A stretch of DNA of 64,000 bases from Alphaproteobacteria bacterium (GTDB taxonomy: Bacteria; Pseudomonadota; Alphaproteobacteria; Caulobacterales; Parvularculaceae): the NCBI GenBank assembly GCA_016125425.1, contig WGLT01000003.1:203532-267531 (forward strand), given 5' to 3'. The position numbers and the translations under genes are program-made. Below, in pieces: positions 45,920 through 54,335 of this stretch. Below the pieces are notes generated by a model, which was not told the DNA's origin, did no database searches, and saw only the letters and a program-made list of their open reading frames with translations. Each line of letters begins with the position of its first letter. The stretch's first letter is position 1.

Positions 45920-45935
45920 TCGACCATATGGTCGA
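45920..45935. promoter_or_regulatory. Perfect 16-bp palindrome overlapping a possible -10 region
   Basis: The bases tcgaccatatggtcga form a perfect 16-bp palindrome, 43 bp upstream of the lipoprotein ATG. On the minus strand a TTGACC box lies 17 bp before ccatat, so the palindrome would overlap a -10 element. Binding by a dimeric repressor is inferred; no regulator gene is adjacent. Confidence 0.5.
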
Positions 45936-46026
45936 ACCGGAAACGGAAGGTCAACGCAAAGAGTCCATTTGAAATGCTCAACTTTTTTTCATGTGACAGG
46001 ACGCTAATGTCCGTACGTCGCACGCG

Positions 46027-47256
46027 TTAATCGATCGCAGCGCGCAATTCCTGCAAACGGGCGTAGGCGGTCGGGATATCGCTGCGGTTCGCAGCCATGC
46101 GCAGATCCCGAAGTATTGCCAAAGCGTTAAGAAGGACAGGCAAAGGCGGTCCGCTCGCCGTCAACTGCTCCAGATGGCGCGTTTCGAGAGACTTTGAAGG
46201 CTTGTCGATGAATCGTGCGACGAGCCGGTCGTGATGGCGCGCGGCGGCCGCGCCATGCGCGTCGCAAACCGCCAGAAAGGCGCGCGCTGCGTCTTTGAAC
46301 CAGCGTTCTCCGCTGTGTTTCTCCCGTGCGTCCAACAGCTCGTCGAGCAACGGCTTGCGCCGCATGCAATCCCGCAAACTCGCCTGATCGGCGGGCATCA
46401 TGAATAGCATCTTGTCGACGAGCAATTGCGCGTAATACGGATCGTTCGCCCGACACAGTCCGAGCAGAAGGTCTATTTCATTGATGCCGGAAAAATCTCC
46501 CGCATTTGCGCCGCGATATTCCTGGCGCCCGACTCGATACGGCTTGTAGTAAGGCCGGACGCAATAGAAGAATCGATCCGTATCAAGTTGGTCGAACAAC
46601 GCGTCATCATATCGGCTCACATCGTCGAGGGCGCATTTGGCGTCTTCAAAGAGCATCAGCGCAACCGGGTGCGAGACTCCGAGAGGCGCAATCCTCATCA
46701 GAGCGTCAGCCGCGCGTTTGTAAGAGAATATCCCGCGCGTGTTCAAATCGAGGAACAGATATTCATCCTTGAGCGATGTAAAGCTTTTCGGTTTTCCATC
46801 GATCGCGAAATTATGCGTAGACAGATGACTCGTCGCAAAGCGCGGCGCAACGCCGAGAGACGCGCCGATGTGAAGCCCCAGCGCGGACGCCTCATGGAAG
46901 GGCGACTTTTTCTCACGCGCGGGGTTGGTCAGTTCATGCCGCCGAAGCGCCGCCAGATAAAGGCCGAGATCGCCAAGAAGCCCGAAAGCGCAGTCAAATC
47001 CCTCATCAGTGTTTCCCTCGATCATCAGGGCCCGAACGAACTTCCTGCCTTCATCGCGCAATTGCGCCTTGATGGCGTCGCCGACGCCTTCGACATTGGC
47101 GCGGTCCTCCTGGCCGAAATAGAGCTCCTCCAGTTCGGTGTTCATCTCAACGAAGGAGGATCGAATCCAGGCGTCAAAAGCGTCCACATTCGCTGTCATG
47201 GCCGTCTCCAGAAGGCTGTCTATTCTGCGCAACGCCGACGTCTTGGCCGAATTCAT
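46027..47256 (-). CDS. PrnB-like protein (DUF1864, indoleamine 2,3-dioxygenase superfamily)
   Basis: The region FFYCVRPYYKPYRVGRQEYRG (229-249) and NDPYYAQLLVDKMLFMMPAD resemble the PrnB signature (RPFYEPIRVGGQSY), as I recall it from monodechloroaminopyrrolnitrin synthase. His341 or His342 (ARHHDRLVARF) sits where PrnB places its haem-iron ligand, so haem binding is likely. The 409-aa protein is somewhat longer than PrnB and lacks prnA, prnC and prnD neighbours, so pyrrolnitrin synthesis is unlikely. The substrate may be a tryptophan derivative or other indole. Confidence 0.72.
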   Translation of the reverse strand: MNSAKTSALRRIDSLLETAMTANVDAFDAWIRSSFVEMNTELEELYFGQEDRANVEGVGDAIKAQLRDEGRKFVRALMIEGNTDEGFDCAFGLLGDLGLYLAALRRHELTNPAREKKSPFHEASALGLHIGASLGVAPRFATSHLSTHNFAIDGKPKSFTSLKDEYLFLDLNTRGIFSYKRAADALMRIAPLGVSHPVALMLFEDAKCALDDVSRYDDALFDQLDTDRFFYCVRPYYKPYRVGRQEYRGANAGDFSGINEIDLLLGLCRANDPYYAQLLVDKMLFMMPADQASLRDCMRRKPLLDELLDAREKHSGERWFKDAARAFLAVCDAHGAAAARHHDRLVARFIDKPSKSLETRHLEQLTASGPPLPVLLNALAILRDLRMAANRSDIPTAYARLQELRAAID

Positions 47257-47299
47257 CGCCGGCCGGGTGGAATTGCAAGGCGTTCCTGGATGCGAGCGA

Positions 47300-47376
47300 T
47301 GGTAGCGGGGGGCGGGATTGAACCGCCGACCTCAGGGTTATGAATCCTGCGCTCTCACCAGCTGAGCTACCCCGCC
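47300..47376 (-). tRNA. tRNA-Met (anticodon CAT)
   Basis: On the minus strand the sequence folds as a normal 77-nt tRNA: acceptor GGCGGGG/CCCCGCT (with a G1-U72 wobble), D-arm with AGCTGGTGAGAGC, anticodon loop with CAT (GGATTCATAACCC), T-arm GGCGG-TTCAATC-CCGCC and an encoded CCA. Body sequence resembles elongator tRNA-Met rather than tRNA-Ile2 or fMet. Confidence 0.93.
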
Positions 47377-47436
47377 AGGCCCTGTCGGGAGGCAGGGTCT
47401 ATAGCGACTCGGGCCCTGTCCAGCAAGCGTGACGCC

Positions 47437-48540
47437 TCAACGGGCAAGCGCGGCGACATGGTCGGCGATCGCGAGGCAAGAGGTCAGCCCCGGGGACTCT
47501 ATGCCGTAGAGGCCGATATAGCCCGGCGCGCCATGCGTCTTGGGGCCGTAAATGCGGAAGTCGCCCTCTTCGCCGGGACCGGCCGTCTTCGGGCGCTGGC
47601 CCGCATATCCGGGATGGAGCCGAGCGGGATCGATATCCGGCCAGAATCGGCGCGCGGCTTCCGCGAAGGCGCTGAGACGATCTTCATCGACCGAATAGTC
47701 CCCAAGCGGCGAGTCCCAGCTGATATCCGGCCCAAGCCGCGCCTGCCCGCCGAGATCGCGGGTGTAGTGGACGCCCTGGCTGTCCGGGGAATGCAGCGGA
47801 TAAATGAGGCGCCCAAACGGCGCCGGACCGGAATACATGAAATACTGCCCCTTGGCCGGGCGGATCTGCGGAATCCATTCCGGAGCGAGCCCGGAAATCG
47901 ACCGCGCAACCTGGTCGGCCCACAGGCCGGCCGCATTGACGACGAGTCGCGCATGGAGCGCTGTCGGCTCGGCGCCGCCGATGTCGAGACGAACGCCGTC
48001 GCCGACGACCGCTCCACCCTCCGCCGGACTCAAGAGGGCAAGAGTCCCGCCGGCGTTTTCAAAATCGCCGAGCAGCGATGTCATCAAATTATGGCCGTCG
48101 ACGACGCCGCTTGTCGGCGACAAAAGCGCGGCGCGCGCGCAAAGACCGGGTTCAAGCTCTGCGGCTTTTTCACCCGAGATCAGCTCGAGATCGCTGACGC
48201 CGTTCTGTTCGGCCGTGCGGCGCAAGTTTTCGAGTCGGGAGACTTCCGCATCGCTTGTCGCGACAATGAGCTTGCCGCAGCGCTTGTGCGCGACGCCTCT
48301 CTCTGCGCAATAACGATAGAGCAGCTCTTTGCCCGGCCGGCAAAGCCGCGCCCGAAGACCGCCCGGCCTGTAATAGATGCCGGCATGGATGACTTCGGAA
48401 TTTCGCGAGGAGGTTTCCGCGCCGACTTTGTCATTGCGCTCGAGAAGGACGACTTCCCGGCCTTCCAAAGCCAGCGCGCGCGCGATCGCAATGCCGACGA
48501 CGCCCGCCCCGATGACAGCGACGTCAACCGCTTCCGTCAC
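47437..48540 (-). CDS. FAD-dependent oxidoreductase, L-2-hydroxyglutarate oxidase (LhgO)-like
   Basis: This 367-aa flavoprotein belongs to the DAO family. It has an N-terminal GAGVVGIAIARALALEG dinucleotide motif, then SSRNSEVIHAGIYY, VNAAGLWADQVA, RPAKGQYFMYSG and YIGLYGIESPGLTSCLAIADHV at the C-terminus. This pattern fits L-2-hydroxyglutarate dehydrogenase/oxidase, which returns the toxic metabolite to 2-oxoglutarate. It is third in a possible mnmA-ykgJ-lhgO unit (gaps of 34 and 6 bp). Confidence 0.85.
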   Translation of the reverse strand: MTEAVDVAVIGAGVVGIAIARALALEGREVVLLERNDKVGAETSSRNSEVIHAGIYYRPGGLRARLCRPGKELLYRYCAERGVAHKRCGKLIVATSDAEVSRLENLRRTAEQNGVSDLELISGEKAAELEPGLCARAALLSPTSGVVDGHNLMTSLLGDFENAGGTLALLSPAEGGAVVGDGVRLDIGGAEPTALHARLVVNAAGLWADQVARSISGLAPEWIPQIRPAKGQYFMYSGPAPFGRLIYPLHSPDSQGVHYTRDLGGQARLGPDISWDSPLGDYSVDEDRLSAFAEAARRFWPDIDPARLHPGYAGQRPKTAGPGEEGDFRIYGPKTHGAPGYIGLYGIESPGLTSCLAIADHVAALAR

Positions 48541-48546
48541 GAAAGC

Positions 48547-48915
48547 CTAGTCCGTGGTCGCAACCCAATCCGGATCATCCTGAACTTCGCGTTCGAATTT
48601 CAAGAATTCATAATAGCCGCAGCGCGTCTGCGTCGGGAAGTCCCGGCAAATTTGCGGCCGTCCCTCATATATCGTGCAATTGCGCGACTTCTTGTCGAGA
48701 AACATGCATGACGTGACGAAATGTTCGTCATCGGTGTGCCGCAACACCCGAGGGCTGTGCTTGTCGCCCTTTTTCGTGAACTTCTTTTCCGCCGCTTTTT
48801 CAGTGATGTCGAAATACTTCGCGAGGCGCTTGAGGTCGCGCTTCGTCACCGGAATATGCGAATAGGAGCAACAATAGGCCGGACACTTCAAACAATTATA
48901 CTGCTTCTTCGCCAT
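48547..48915 (-). CDS. YkgJ-family cysteine cluster protein
   Basis: This 122-aa protein has the metal-binding cysteine pattern of the YkgJ (CxxCxxxCC) family: CLKCPAYCC at residues 8-16, then CMFLDKKSRNC, CRDFP and RCGYYEF. It probably binds Zn or an Fe-S cluster; its reaction is not established. It lies between mnmA and the FAD oxidoreductase on one strand. Confidence 0.85.
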   Translation of the reverse strand: MAKKQYNCLKCPAYCCSYSHIPVTKRDLKRLAKYFDITEKAAEKKFTKKGDKHSPRVLRHTDDEHFVTSCMFLDKKSRNCTIYEGRPQICRDFPTQTRCGYYEFLKFEREVQDDPDWVATTD

Positions 48916-48949
48916 CGGGTCCTTCTCTGTCGGGGGAGGAACTTGGAGA

Positions 48950-50122
48950 TCAGGACTCTCTTAGGGCAGACTCGGCGCCAGAAATCCATCCCCCGCCCAA
49001 CACGCGGTCATGTTCAGGCTCTGGCGAATAGAAGACGCAAGCCTGTCCCGGTGCGACGCCCTCCTCCGGTTCGTCGAGCGCGACGACGAAGCTGTCTGCG
49101 TCGCGAAGCAGCCGCGCCCCGCGCGGCGGTCTCGTCGAGCGCACGCGCACGGCGACCGCCCTTTGCGCGCGTGCTGCTTCCTCCAGGGAACCTTCGCCGA
49201 GCCAGGAGACATCCGAAAGCCGGATGCGGCTGACGAGCAGGGCCTCGCGCGGTCCGACAATGACTTCCCGGCGCGCCGCGTCGAGCCTGACGACGAAAAG
49301 CGGTTCGCCGCCTGCGACGCCAAGCCCCCGGCGCTGGCCGACTGTGTAATGAATGACGCCAGGGTGCCGTCCGAGAACGTCGCCATTCAGATGAACGATG
49401 TTTCCGGGCTCTGAAGCGCCGGGTCGGAGCCTTTCGACGACCGACGCATATCTGCCCTCCGGAACGAAACAGATATCCTGGCTGTCGGGCTTGTCGGCGA
49501 CGTCGAGACCGAGGCGCGCGGCGATCGCGCGGACCGCGGATTTCGGCATGTCGCCAAGCGGGAAGCGCAGAAATTCCAATTGCTCGCGCGTTGTTGAGAA
49601 GAGGAAATAACTCTGGTCGCGCGCGGCGTCCGCGGCGCGCCGGAGTTCGGCGCCGTCCGGCCCCTCGGCGCGGCGGATGTAATGGCCCGTCGCCATGCAG
49701 TCTCCGCCGAGATCGCGCGACACCGCCAGCAAGTCGCGGAATTTGACCCGCTCGTTACAGCGGATGCACGGCACCGGCGTCGCGCCGGCGAGATAGGCGT
49801 CTGCAAAGTCTTCGATCACCGCATCGGAGAAGCGGTCCTCATAGTCGAGAACGTAGTGAGGAAAGCCAAGACGATCGGCGACCGCGCGCGCGTCGTAGAT
49901 ATCCTGCCCCGCGCAGCACGCGCCTTTGCGCTGGATCGCCGCGCCATGGTCGTAAAGCTGCAAGGTGACCCCGACGACATCATAACCGGAAAGCTTGCAT
50001 AGAGCGGCGGTCACGGAAGAATCGACCCCCCCGGACATGGCGACGACGACGCGCGCGCCCGGGCGCGTCCCGAGATCAATGCGCGGGATCGAGGCGGCGT
50101 CTATGTCGAGGGTCGCGGTCAT
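48950..50122 (-). CDS. mnmA: tRNA-specific 2-thiouridylase MnmA
   Basis: MnmA forms 2-thiouridine at the wobble position of tRNA-Lys/Glu/Gln. The 390-aa protein shows the PP-loop [14 protein letters not shown] near the N-terminus, the catalytic Cys of [14 protein letters not shown], the second Cys of [10 protein letters not shown], and the C-terminal beta-barrel domain. The length fits. It heads the unit with ykgJ. Confidence 0.94.
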   Translation of the reverse strand: MTATLDIDAASIPRIDLGTRPGARVVVAMSGGVDSSVTAALCKLSGYDVVGVTLQLYDHGAAIQRKGACCAGQDIYDARAVADRLGFPHYVLDYEDRFSDAVIEDFADAYLAGATPVPCIRCNERVKFRDLLAVSRDLGGDCMATGHYIRRAEGPDGAELRRAADAARDQSYFLFSTTREQLEFLRFPLGDMPKSAVRAIAARLGLDVADKPDSQDICFVPEGRYASVVERLRPGASEPGNIVHLNGDVLGRHPGVIHYTVGQRRGLGVAGGEPLFVVRLDAARREVIVGPREALLVSRIRLSDVSWLGEGSLEEAARAQRAVAVRVRSTRPPRGARLLRDADSFVVALDEPEEGVAPGQACVFYSPEPEHDRVLGGGWISGAESALRES

Positions 50123-50403
50123 CGCGGCGGAACATAGGGAAAGGCTTAACGGTAATCCAGCGCCTCAAAAGGCGTTCGGCGCGGGTTTTGACGAAAAGTC
50201 GAAGGGAACGCGCCGAGCGGAGCCTCGTCCGCGGCTCCGTTCCGTGCCGGTTGTTCCGTAGCGGGACAGAATGTCTTTCTAATTTTTCTCAAATTCTTTC
50301 AGTCGCTTAGCAAAGGATTTACTACTAGGTTTAGGCGTTTTTTAAAAGCGCAGACGCTAGGTTGGCGGCCTCAACAGTTGCGTATCTAAGGGAATTTCCA
50401 TCG

Positions 50404-50694
50404 ATGTCAGTCGCCGCCACCAACGCCGAGTCGTCGCGCTCGAAGGAGCCGTACGTGATCGGCCCCGACGGGATGCCGCTCACATTGGCGGACCTGCCTC
50501 CGGCGAATACGAAGCGCTGGGTCATCAGGCGCAAGGCCGAAGTGGTCGCCGCTGTCAGGGGCGGTCTCCTGACGCTCGAAGAAGCGTGTTCGCGCTACAC
50601 CTTGACGCTTGAAGAATTCCTCGCCTGGCAGAAGGCGATCGACCAGTTCGGCATGCCCGGGCTGCGCGCCACGCGTATCCAGCAATACCGCTAG
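50404..50694 (+). CDS. sciP: CtrA inhibitor SciP (DUF1153)
   Basis: SciP binds CtrA and blocks its transcriptional activity in the cell cycle. From the ATG at 50404 the product is 96 residues with the conserved GPDGMPLTLADLPP, RWVIRRKAEVVAAVRGGLL and CSRYTLTLEEFLAWQKAIDQFG, a helix-turn-helix-like core. An in-frame start at 50362 is less likely because the family begins near MSVAATN. A terminator follows the gene. Upstream is about 280 bp of AT-richer DNA that should hold its promoter. Confidence 0.92.
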   Translation: MSVAATNAESSRSKEPYVIGPDGMPLTLADLPPANTKRWVIRRKAEVVAAVRGGLLTLEEACSRYTLTLEEFLAWQKAIDQFGMPGLRATRIQQYR

Positions 50695-50738
50695 ATCACA
50701 TTAAAATTTCAAGGTCCTCCCTCCTAGTCTCTCCCACT

Positions 50739-50767
50739 CCCCGCGTTTCGGCGCGGGGATCTTTTTT
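50739..50767 (+). terminator. Intrinsic terminator of sciP
   Basis: A 7-bp stem (ccccgcg / cgcgggg) with a 6-nt loop tttcgg is followed by atcttttttg. It lies 44 bp after the sciP stop, on the plus strand, and probably ends the sciP transcript. Confidence 0.85.
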
Positions 50768-50949
50768 GCAGCGCACACCTGCCGTATACGGAATAGATTG
50801 GCCGCCCGGAGCGAGGGGCCCGAAACGGGCCCGTCTTCGCGTCTGAGGCGAAAGCTGCTCCTGCCAGGCGTGTCGGCGCTTTCGCAATCCTGCTTTCGGC
50901 TCCATACTGGGTCCGACAGACCCGGTCGAACTGGAAGTATGAGTTCCCC

Positions 50950-52059
50950 ATGATGAAGTTCATTGCGTCCTCGCTCGAGGCCGCGAAAGCCAAGGCGCAG
51001 CGCGCGCTGGGGGAGCGCGCGGTGGTGATAGCGGTCAGAAACCTTCCGAGCGGCGACGTCGAAATATCCGCTTCGGATAAGCCGGCACCGAACGCCCCGG
51101 CGCCGCGGCTGGAGCCGACTTTCGGCGAGGCCGCCCGCCGCGTGATCGATGAAAAGGCCGGGCGCGAGCCGACGGGCGCGCGCCTGAACGAGCCGCTCGA
51201 AAAACGCTACGCCGAAGACGCTCTGGCGCGGCTTCGCGGCGAATTATCGCGCGCGGGCAAAGGCGGCGGGGGCGCGCCGTCTCCGGACCTCTCCGACAAA
51301 ACGGCGAAAGGCCTCAGCGATCTTCTCACGCCGCATGGCGTCGGTCCCTATCTCCTGAAGGCGCTGATCGACGGCGCACGTCATTCGCGTATCGATGAGG
51401 ACCTCTACCGCCTTGAAACCGCCTTTGCAGAAGCCTTTTCTTACGCGCCTCTGCCCGTCGATCCGGCGACCCCGATCATGCTGGTCGGACCGACCGGCGC
51501 CGGCAAGACATCATCGGCGGCCAAGCTCGCATCGGCGGCGATGGAGAACGATCTCAGCGCCTTCATCATGACGGCGGACGCCGGGCGGGCGGGCGCCGTC
51601 GAGCAATTGCGCACCTATAGCGACAGTCTCGGCGCCGATTTCTTCATCGTCGAGACTCCCTTCGACGTGGAGAAGGCCTTGCAGATCAACAGACCGCAGG
51701 GCCTCGTTCTGCTCGATACGCCGGGCGTCAGCCCGTTCGATGCCGGCGACATGGCCGCTCTCAGGAGTTTCCGCGACGCGTCCGGCGCTGAGCCGGTTCT
51801 CGTTCTGCCCGCGAGCGGGGACGCGGCCGAATTTCAGGAATGGACCGCCGCCTTCCGGGAGTTCGGCGTCCGCAAAACGATCATCACGAAATTCGACGCC
51901 ACGAAACGCGTCGGGGCCGCGCTCGCCGCCGCGCACAGCGCGCAATTGGCGCTCGCGCATTTTTCGGAGTCCGCCTTTATTTCAGAAGGTCTGACGCCGG
52001 CGAGCCCTGAATTTCTCGCCCGCCGGCTATTGGCGAGCCGGCCGGGGCGCATCGGCTAG
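50950..52059 (+). CDS. FlhF-like SRP-type GTPase
   Basis: This 369-aa protein starts MMKFIASSLEAAKAKAQRALGERAVV (the B-like N-domain of FlhF). It has a helical region, and a C-terminal SRP GTPase domain with P-loop LVGPTGAGKTSSAAKLA, LLDTPGV (Switch II) and TKFDATKRVG. FlhF sets flagellar pole placement, but no flagellar genes are in this window. The start is an ATGATG just after a hairpin-containing leader. An alternative name is signal-recognition-particle-like GTPase; I hold FlhF as the best guess. Confidence 0.82.
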   Translation: MMKFIASSLEAAKAKAQRALGERAVVIAVRNLPSGDVEISASDKPAPNAPAPRLEPTFGEAARRVIDEKAGREPTGARLNEPLEKRYAEDALARLRGELSRAGKGGGGAPSPDLSDKTAKGLSDLLTPHGVGPYLLKALIDGARHSRIDEDLYRLETAFAEAFSYAPLPVDPATPIMLVGPTGAGKTSSAAKLASAAMENDLSAFIMTADAGRAGAVEQLRTYSDSLGADFFIVETPFDVEKALQINRPQGLVLLDTPGVSPFDAGDMAALRSFRDASGAEPVLVLPASGDAAEFQEWTAAFREFGVRKTIITKFDATKRVGAALAAAHSAQLALAHFSESAFISEGLTPASPEFLARRLLASRPGRIG

Positions 52060-52529
52060 ACCCCGCCGTTCCCCTGCCGGCGGAGCAGGACTTCGCGGGC
52101 GTCATTGATTTTCGCCGCCAGATAATCGGTGCCGCCTTTGTCCGGATGGAGTTGGCCGATCAGTTTTCGATGCGCAGCGCGCACGGCGTCAGGCGGCGCA
52201 TCGAGCGGCACGCCGAGGATCGATGCGGCTTCTTCGGCCTGCATCGCGGTCTTCGCCGCCGGCGGCGCAGCCCCCGACGCTTCGGTCCCTATAGCCCGCT
52301 CTCGCCAAATCTCGATGACAGTGACCGCGCCCGCCGCGACCAAGGTCATTAAGGCGATGGGCATCAGCTTGACGGCGAACAGCACCGCGGCGAGGGCAAG
52401 AAAGGCGACGCCCTTCATCAACGTCACATTGCGCGCGCCGAATCCCGACTCGCCCGCGCGCGCCGACCGCCAGAGCAGCCAGCCAGCCGCTGCTACCGCG
52501 AGAACCAGTGCTAACGCGCCGATGGACAT
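52056..52529 (-). CDS. Membrane-anchored DnaJ-domain protein
   Basis: This 157-aa protein (from the ATG at 52529) has an N-terminal membrane helix (about 3-22), two more hydrophobic helices (about 38-71), and a C-terminal J domain with the HPD motif (LIGQLHPDKGGTD). A GTG at 52616 overlaps the mipZ stop and could give a longer form (186 aa). J-domain proteins stimulate DnaK. It converges on the FlhF-like gene with a 4-bp overlap. Confidence 0.8.
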   Translation of the reverse strand: MSIGALALVLAVAAAGWLLWRSARAGESGFGARNVTLMKGVAFLALAAVLFAVKLMPIALMTLVAAGAVTVIEIWRERAIGTEASGAAPPAAKTAMQAEEAASILGVPLDAPPDAVRAAHRKLIGQLHPDKGGTDYLAAKINDAREVLLRRQGNGGV

Positions 52530-52612
52530 CACGTTCTTCGCCGTGGGGGCCGCCTTCCCGACGCCGACTTTGCCTGAAGCGCGGCGAGCTTGGAAGCGCC
52601 GCGGTGGGCGCC

Positions 52613-53434
52613 TCACGCGGCTTCGCGTGTCTCCCGCGGCGGCAGTTTCAGAGTCGCGATCAGCGAGCGGATCTCAAGGCGCGCAGTGATGTGACTCATT
52701 GTCGAAAGCCGGACCGGCGCATCTCGGCCGCCCAGATCGAGCAAGGTCAAACCAAGCGGAAAGAGTTCGCGATAGATCACCCGATCGCCGAACCCCCGGG
52801 CGATGCGATAGCCGATCCGCGCCGAAAGATCCTCGAGCTTTTTGCCCATTTCCGCCTTATTGCGCGCCCGGGTCGCCGAAAGCCGGTTGCGCATGACGAC
52901 CCAGTCGATACCGCCCGGCACGCCGGACATCGCCCGGCGCTTGCGCGCATTCCAGACCATTTCGCTGTAGAGGCTGGGGCCCGCAAGCGCGCCCGTCACC
53001 GGGTCGAGCCGGGCAAGCAGGTCGAAATCAACGAAGCTGTCGTTCAAGGGCGTGACAATCGTGTCGGCGTGGGCGTGGGCGAGCCTGGAAAGATGGGTGT
53101 CGGCGCCGGGGCAATCGATCACGACGTAATCGCAATCGCTAAGCGTTGAGAGCGCGCCCGTCAGATTGGCCGTCTCTTCCTCCCGGGAAGCCTCCCGGCT
53201 GTCGAGCGATGACGCCCGCACCTCCGGCTGAATCGGAAAAAGAAGGTCCATCTGCTTGTTTTCAGAAAACTTTCTTCTGTTCTCAATGTAACGGCTCAAG
53301 CTGCGTTGACGCATATCGAGATCAATCGCAGCCACGCGATGGCCCGTTTTCATGAGAGCGACGATGATATGCATGGCGGCCGTGGATTTGCCCGAGCCGC
53401 CCTTCTCATTGCCCAACACTATGACGTGGGTCAT
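52613..53434 (-). CDS. mipZ: Division-plane positioning ATPase MipZ
   Basis: This 273-aa ParA-family ATPase forms a polar gradient that inhibits FtsZ and places the septum at mid-cell in alphaproteobacteria. It has the deviant Walker A VLGNEKGGSGKSTAAMHI, DLDMRQRSLSRYIENR, VIDCPGAD, and NRLSATRARNK. The start is the ATG at 53434 (MTHVIVLG). It lies divergent from the PapD-like gene. Confidence 0.94.
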   Translation of the reverse strand: MTHVIVLGNEKGGSGKSTAAMHIIVALMKTGHRVAAIDLDMRQRSLSRYIENRRKFSENKQMDLLFPIQPEVRASSLDSREASREEETANLTGALSTLSDCDYVVIDCPGADTHLSRLAHAHADTIVTPLNDSFVDFDLLARLDPVTGALAGPSLYSEMVWNARKRRAMSGVPGGIDWVVMRNRLSATRARNKAEMGKKLEDLSARIGYRIARGFGDRVIYRELFPLGLTLLDLGGRDAPVRLSTMSHITARLEIRSLIATLKLPPRETREAA

Positions 53435-53531
53435 CGCCCTCACCTGCATCGCCGACGCTTACCCGCGCGAAACCACACGCGGGTTACAATCCGCCGCAAT
53501 GGTAAATCTGTTCCGATTCTCCTGTCCGCGG

Positions 53532-54335
53532 ATGCAACTCTTACGGGCAATCGCGATGCTTGTCTTGGGGCTGGCGGCCGCAGCGCCGGCGCGCGCGGAA
53601 ATCGTGCTGTCGCCGCTGCGGCAGGTGATCACAGCGAGCGCTCCGGTCGCGACCTACCGGATATCGAACCCCTCGAAGCGGATCATTGACGGGCGTCTGT
53701 CGTGGATCGATCTCACGGACACGGAAACCGGCTATGTCGCAGCCTCCCCGGCGGCTCGCGAAAAAACGAGCGCTGCGCCCTATCTTGCGGTCGAGCCCGC
53801 CTCGTTTCGCCTGAAACCGGGGCAAAGCGCGATCATCACGGTCCGGCTTCGGCGCGCGCCTCCCGGCGAGGGCGAATGGCGCTCGCATCTGCTGGTCGAA
53901 ACGGACGCCGCGCGCACCGCGCTGCATGAGGCCGGCGGGTCGCTCCAGGTCGATATCGGTCTCGGCGTGTCAACGCCGGTCATTCTGCGCGCCGGGCGCG
54001 GCGTCGCCGAAGCCAAAATCGGCGATACCCAGCTCATCCGGAGCGCCGACGGCCTCATCGAGGTTGAAACCCACATTTCGCCGACGGGCGATTTCTCCCC
54101 ATTTGGCGGCGTCGAAGCCTATTTCACGCCGGAAGGTGGCAAACGGTCGCTCATGCGCAAGGTCGAGAACGTCGCCGCCTATGTCGACACCGCGCGCCGC
54201 CGGGTCGTCGTGCCGCTGGGAGTCAAAGCCTTGCCGAAGGGATTGTTGGAATTGCGCTATGTCGGCCGCGCTGAATTCGAAGGCCGCGTTTTCGCCGCGC
54301 GCAGTTTCGAAATCGCCGCGCCGGACCGCCGCTAG
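53532..54335 (+). CDS. Periplasmic PapD-like pilus/fimbrial chaperone
   Basis: This approximately 267-aa protein has a signal peptide (MQLLRAIAMLVLGLAAAAPARA). The N-terminal Ig domain contains SPLRQVITASAPVATYRISNPSKRII and PASFRLKPGQSAIITVRLRR, as in PapD-like chaperones, followed by a C-terminal beta domain. I chose the ATG at 53532; an ATG at 53499 adds eleven residues. No usher or pilin genes lie nearby, so its client is unknown. Its 3' end overlaps the SPOR gene by 4 bp. Confidence 0.78.
   Translation: MQLLRAIAMLVLGLAAAAPARAEIVLSPLRQVITASAPVATYRISNPSKRIIDGRLSWIDLTDTETGYVAASPAAREKTSAAPYLAVEPASFRLKPGQSAIITVRLRRAPPGEGEWRSHLLVETDAARTALHEAGGSLQVDIGLGVSTPVILRAGRGVAEAKIGDTQLIRSADGLIEVETHISPTGDFSPFGGVEAYFTPEGGKRSLMRKVENVAAYVDTARRRVVVPLGVKALPKGLLELRYVGRAEFEGRVFAARSFEIAAPDRR

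Noticed and set aside
50280..50345. CtrA site upstream of sciP
   Set aside because: The AT-rich region has only imperfect TTTA-N7-TTTA similarity; I could not find a clean TTAA-N7-TTAA site.
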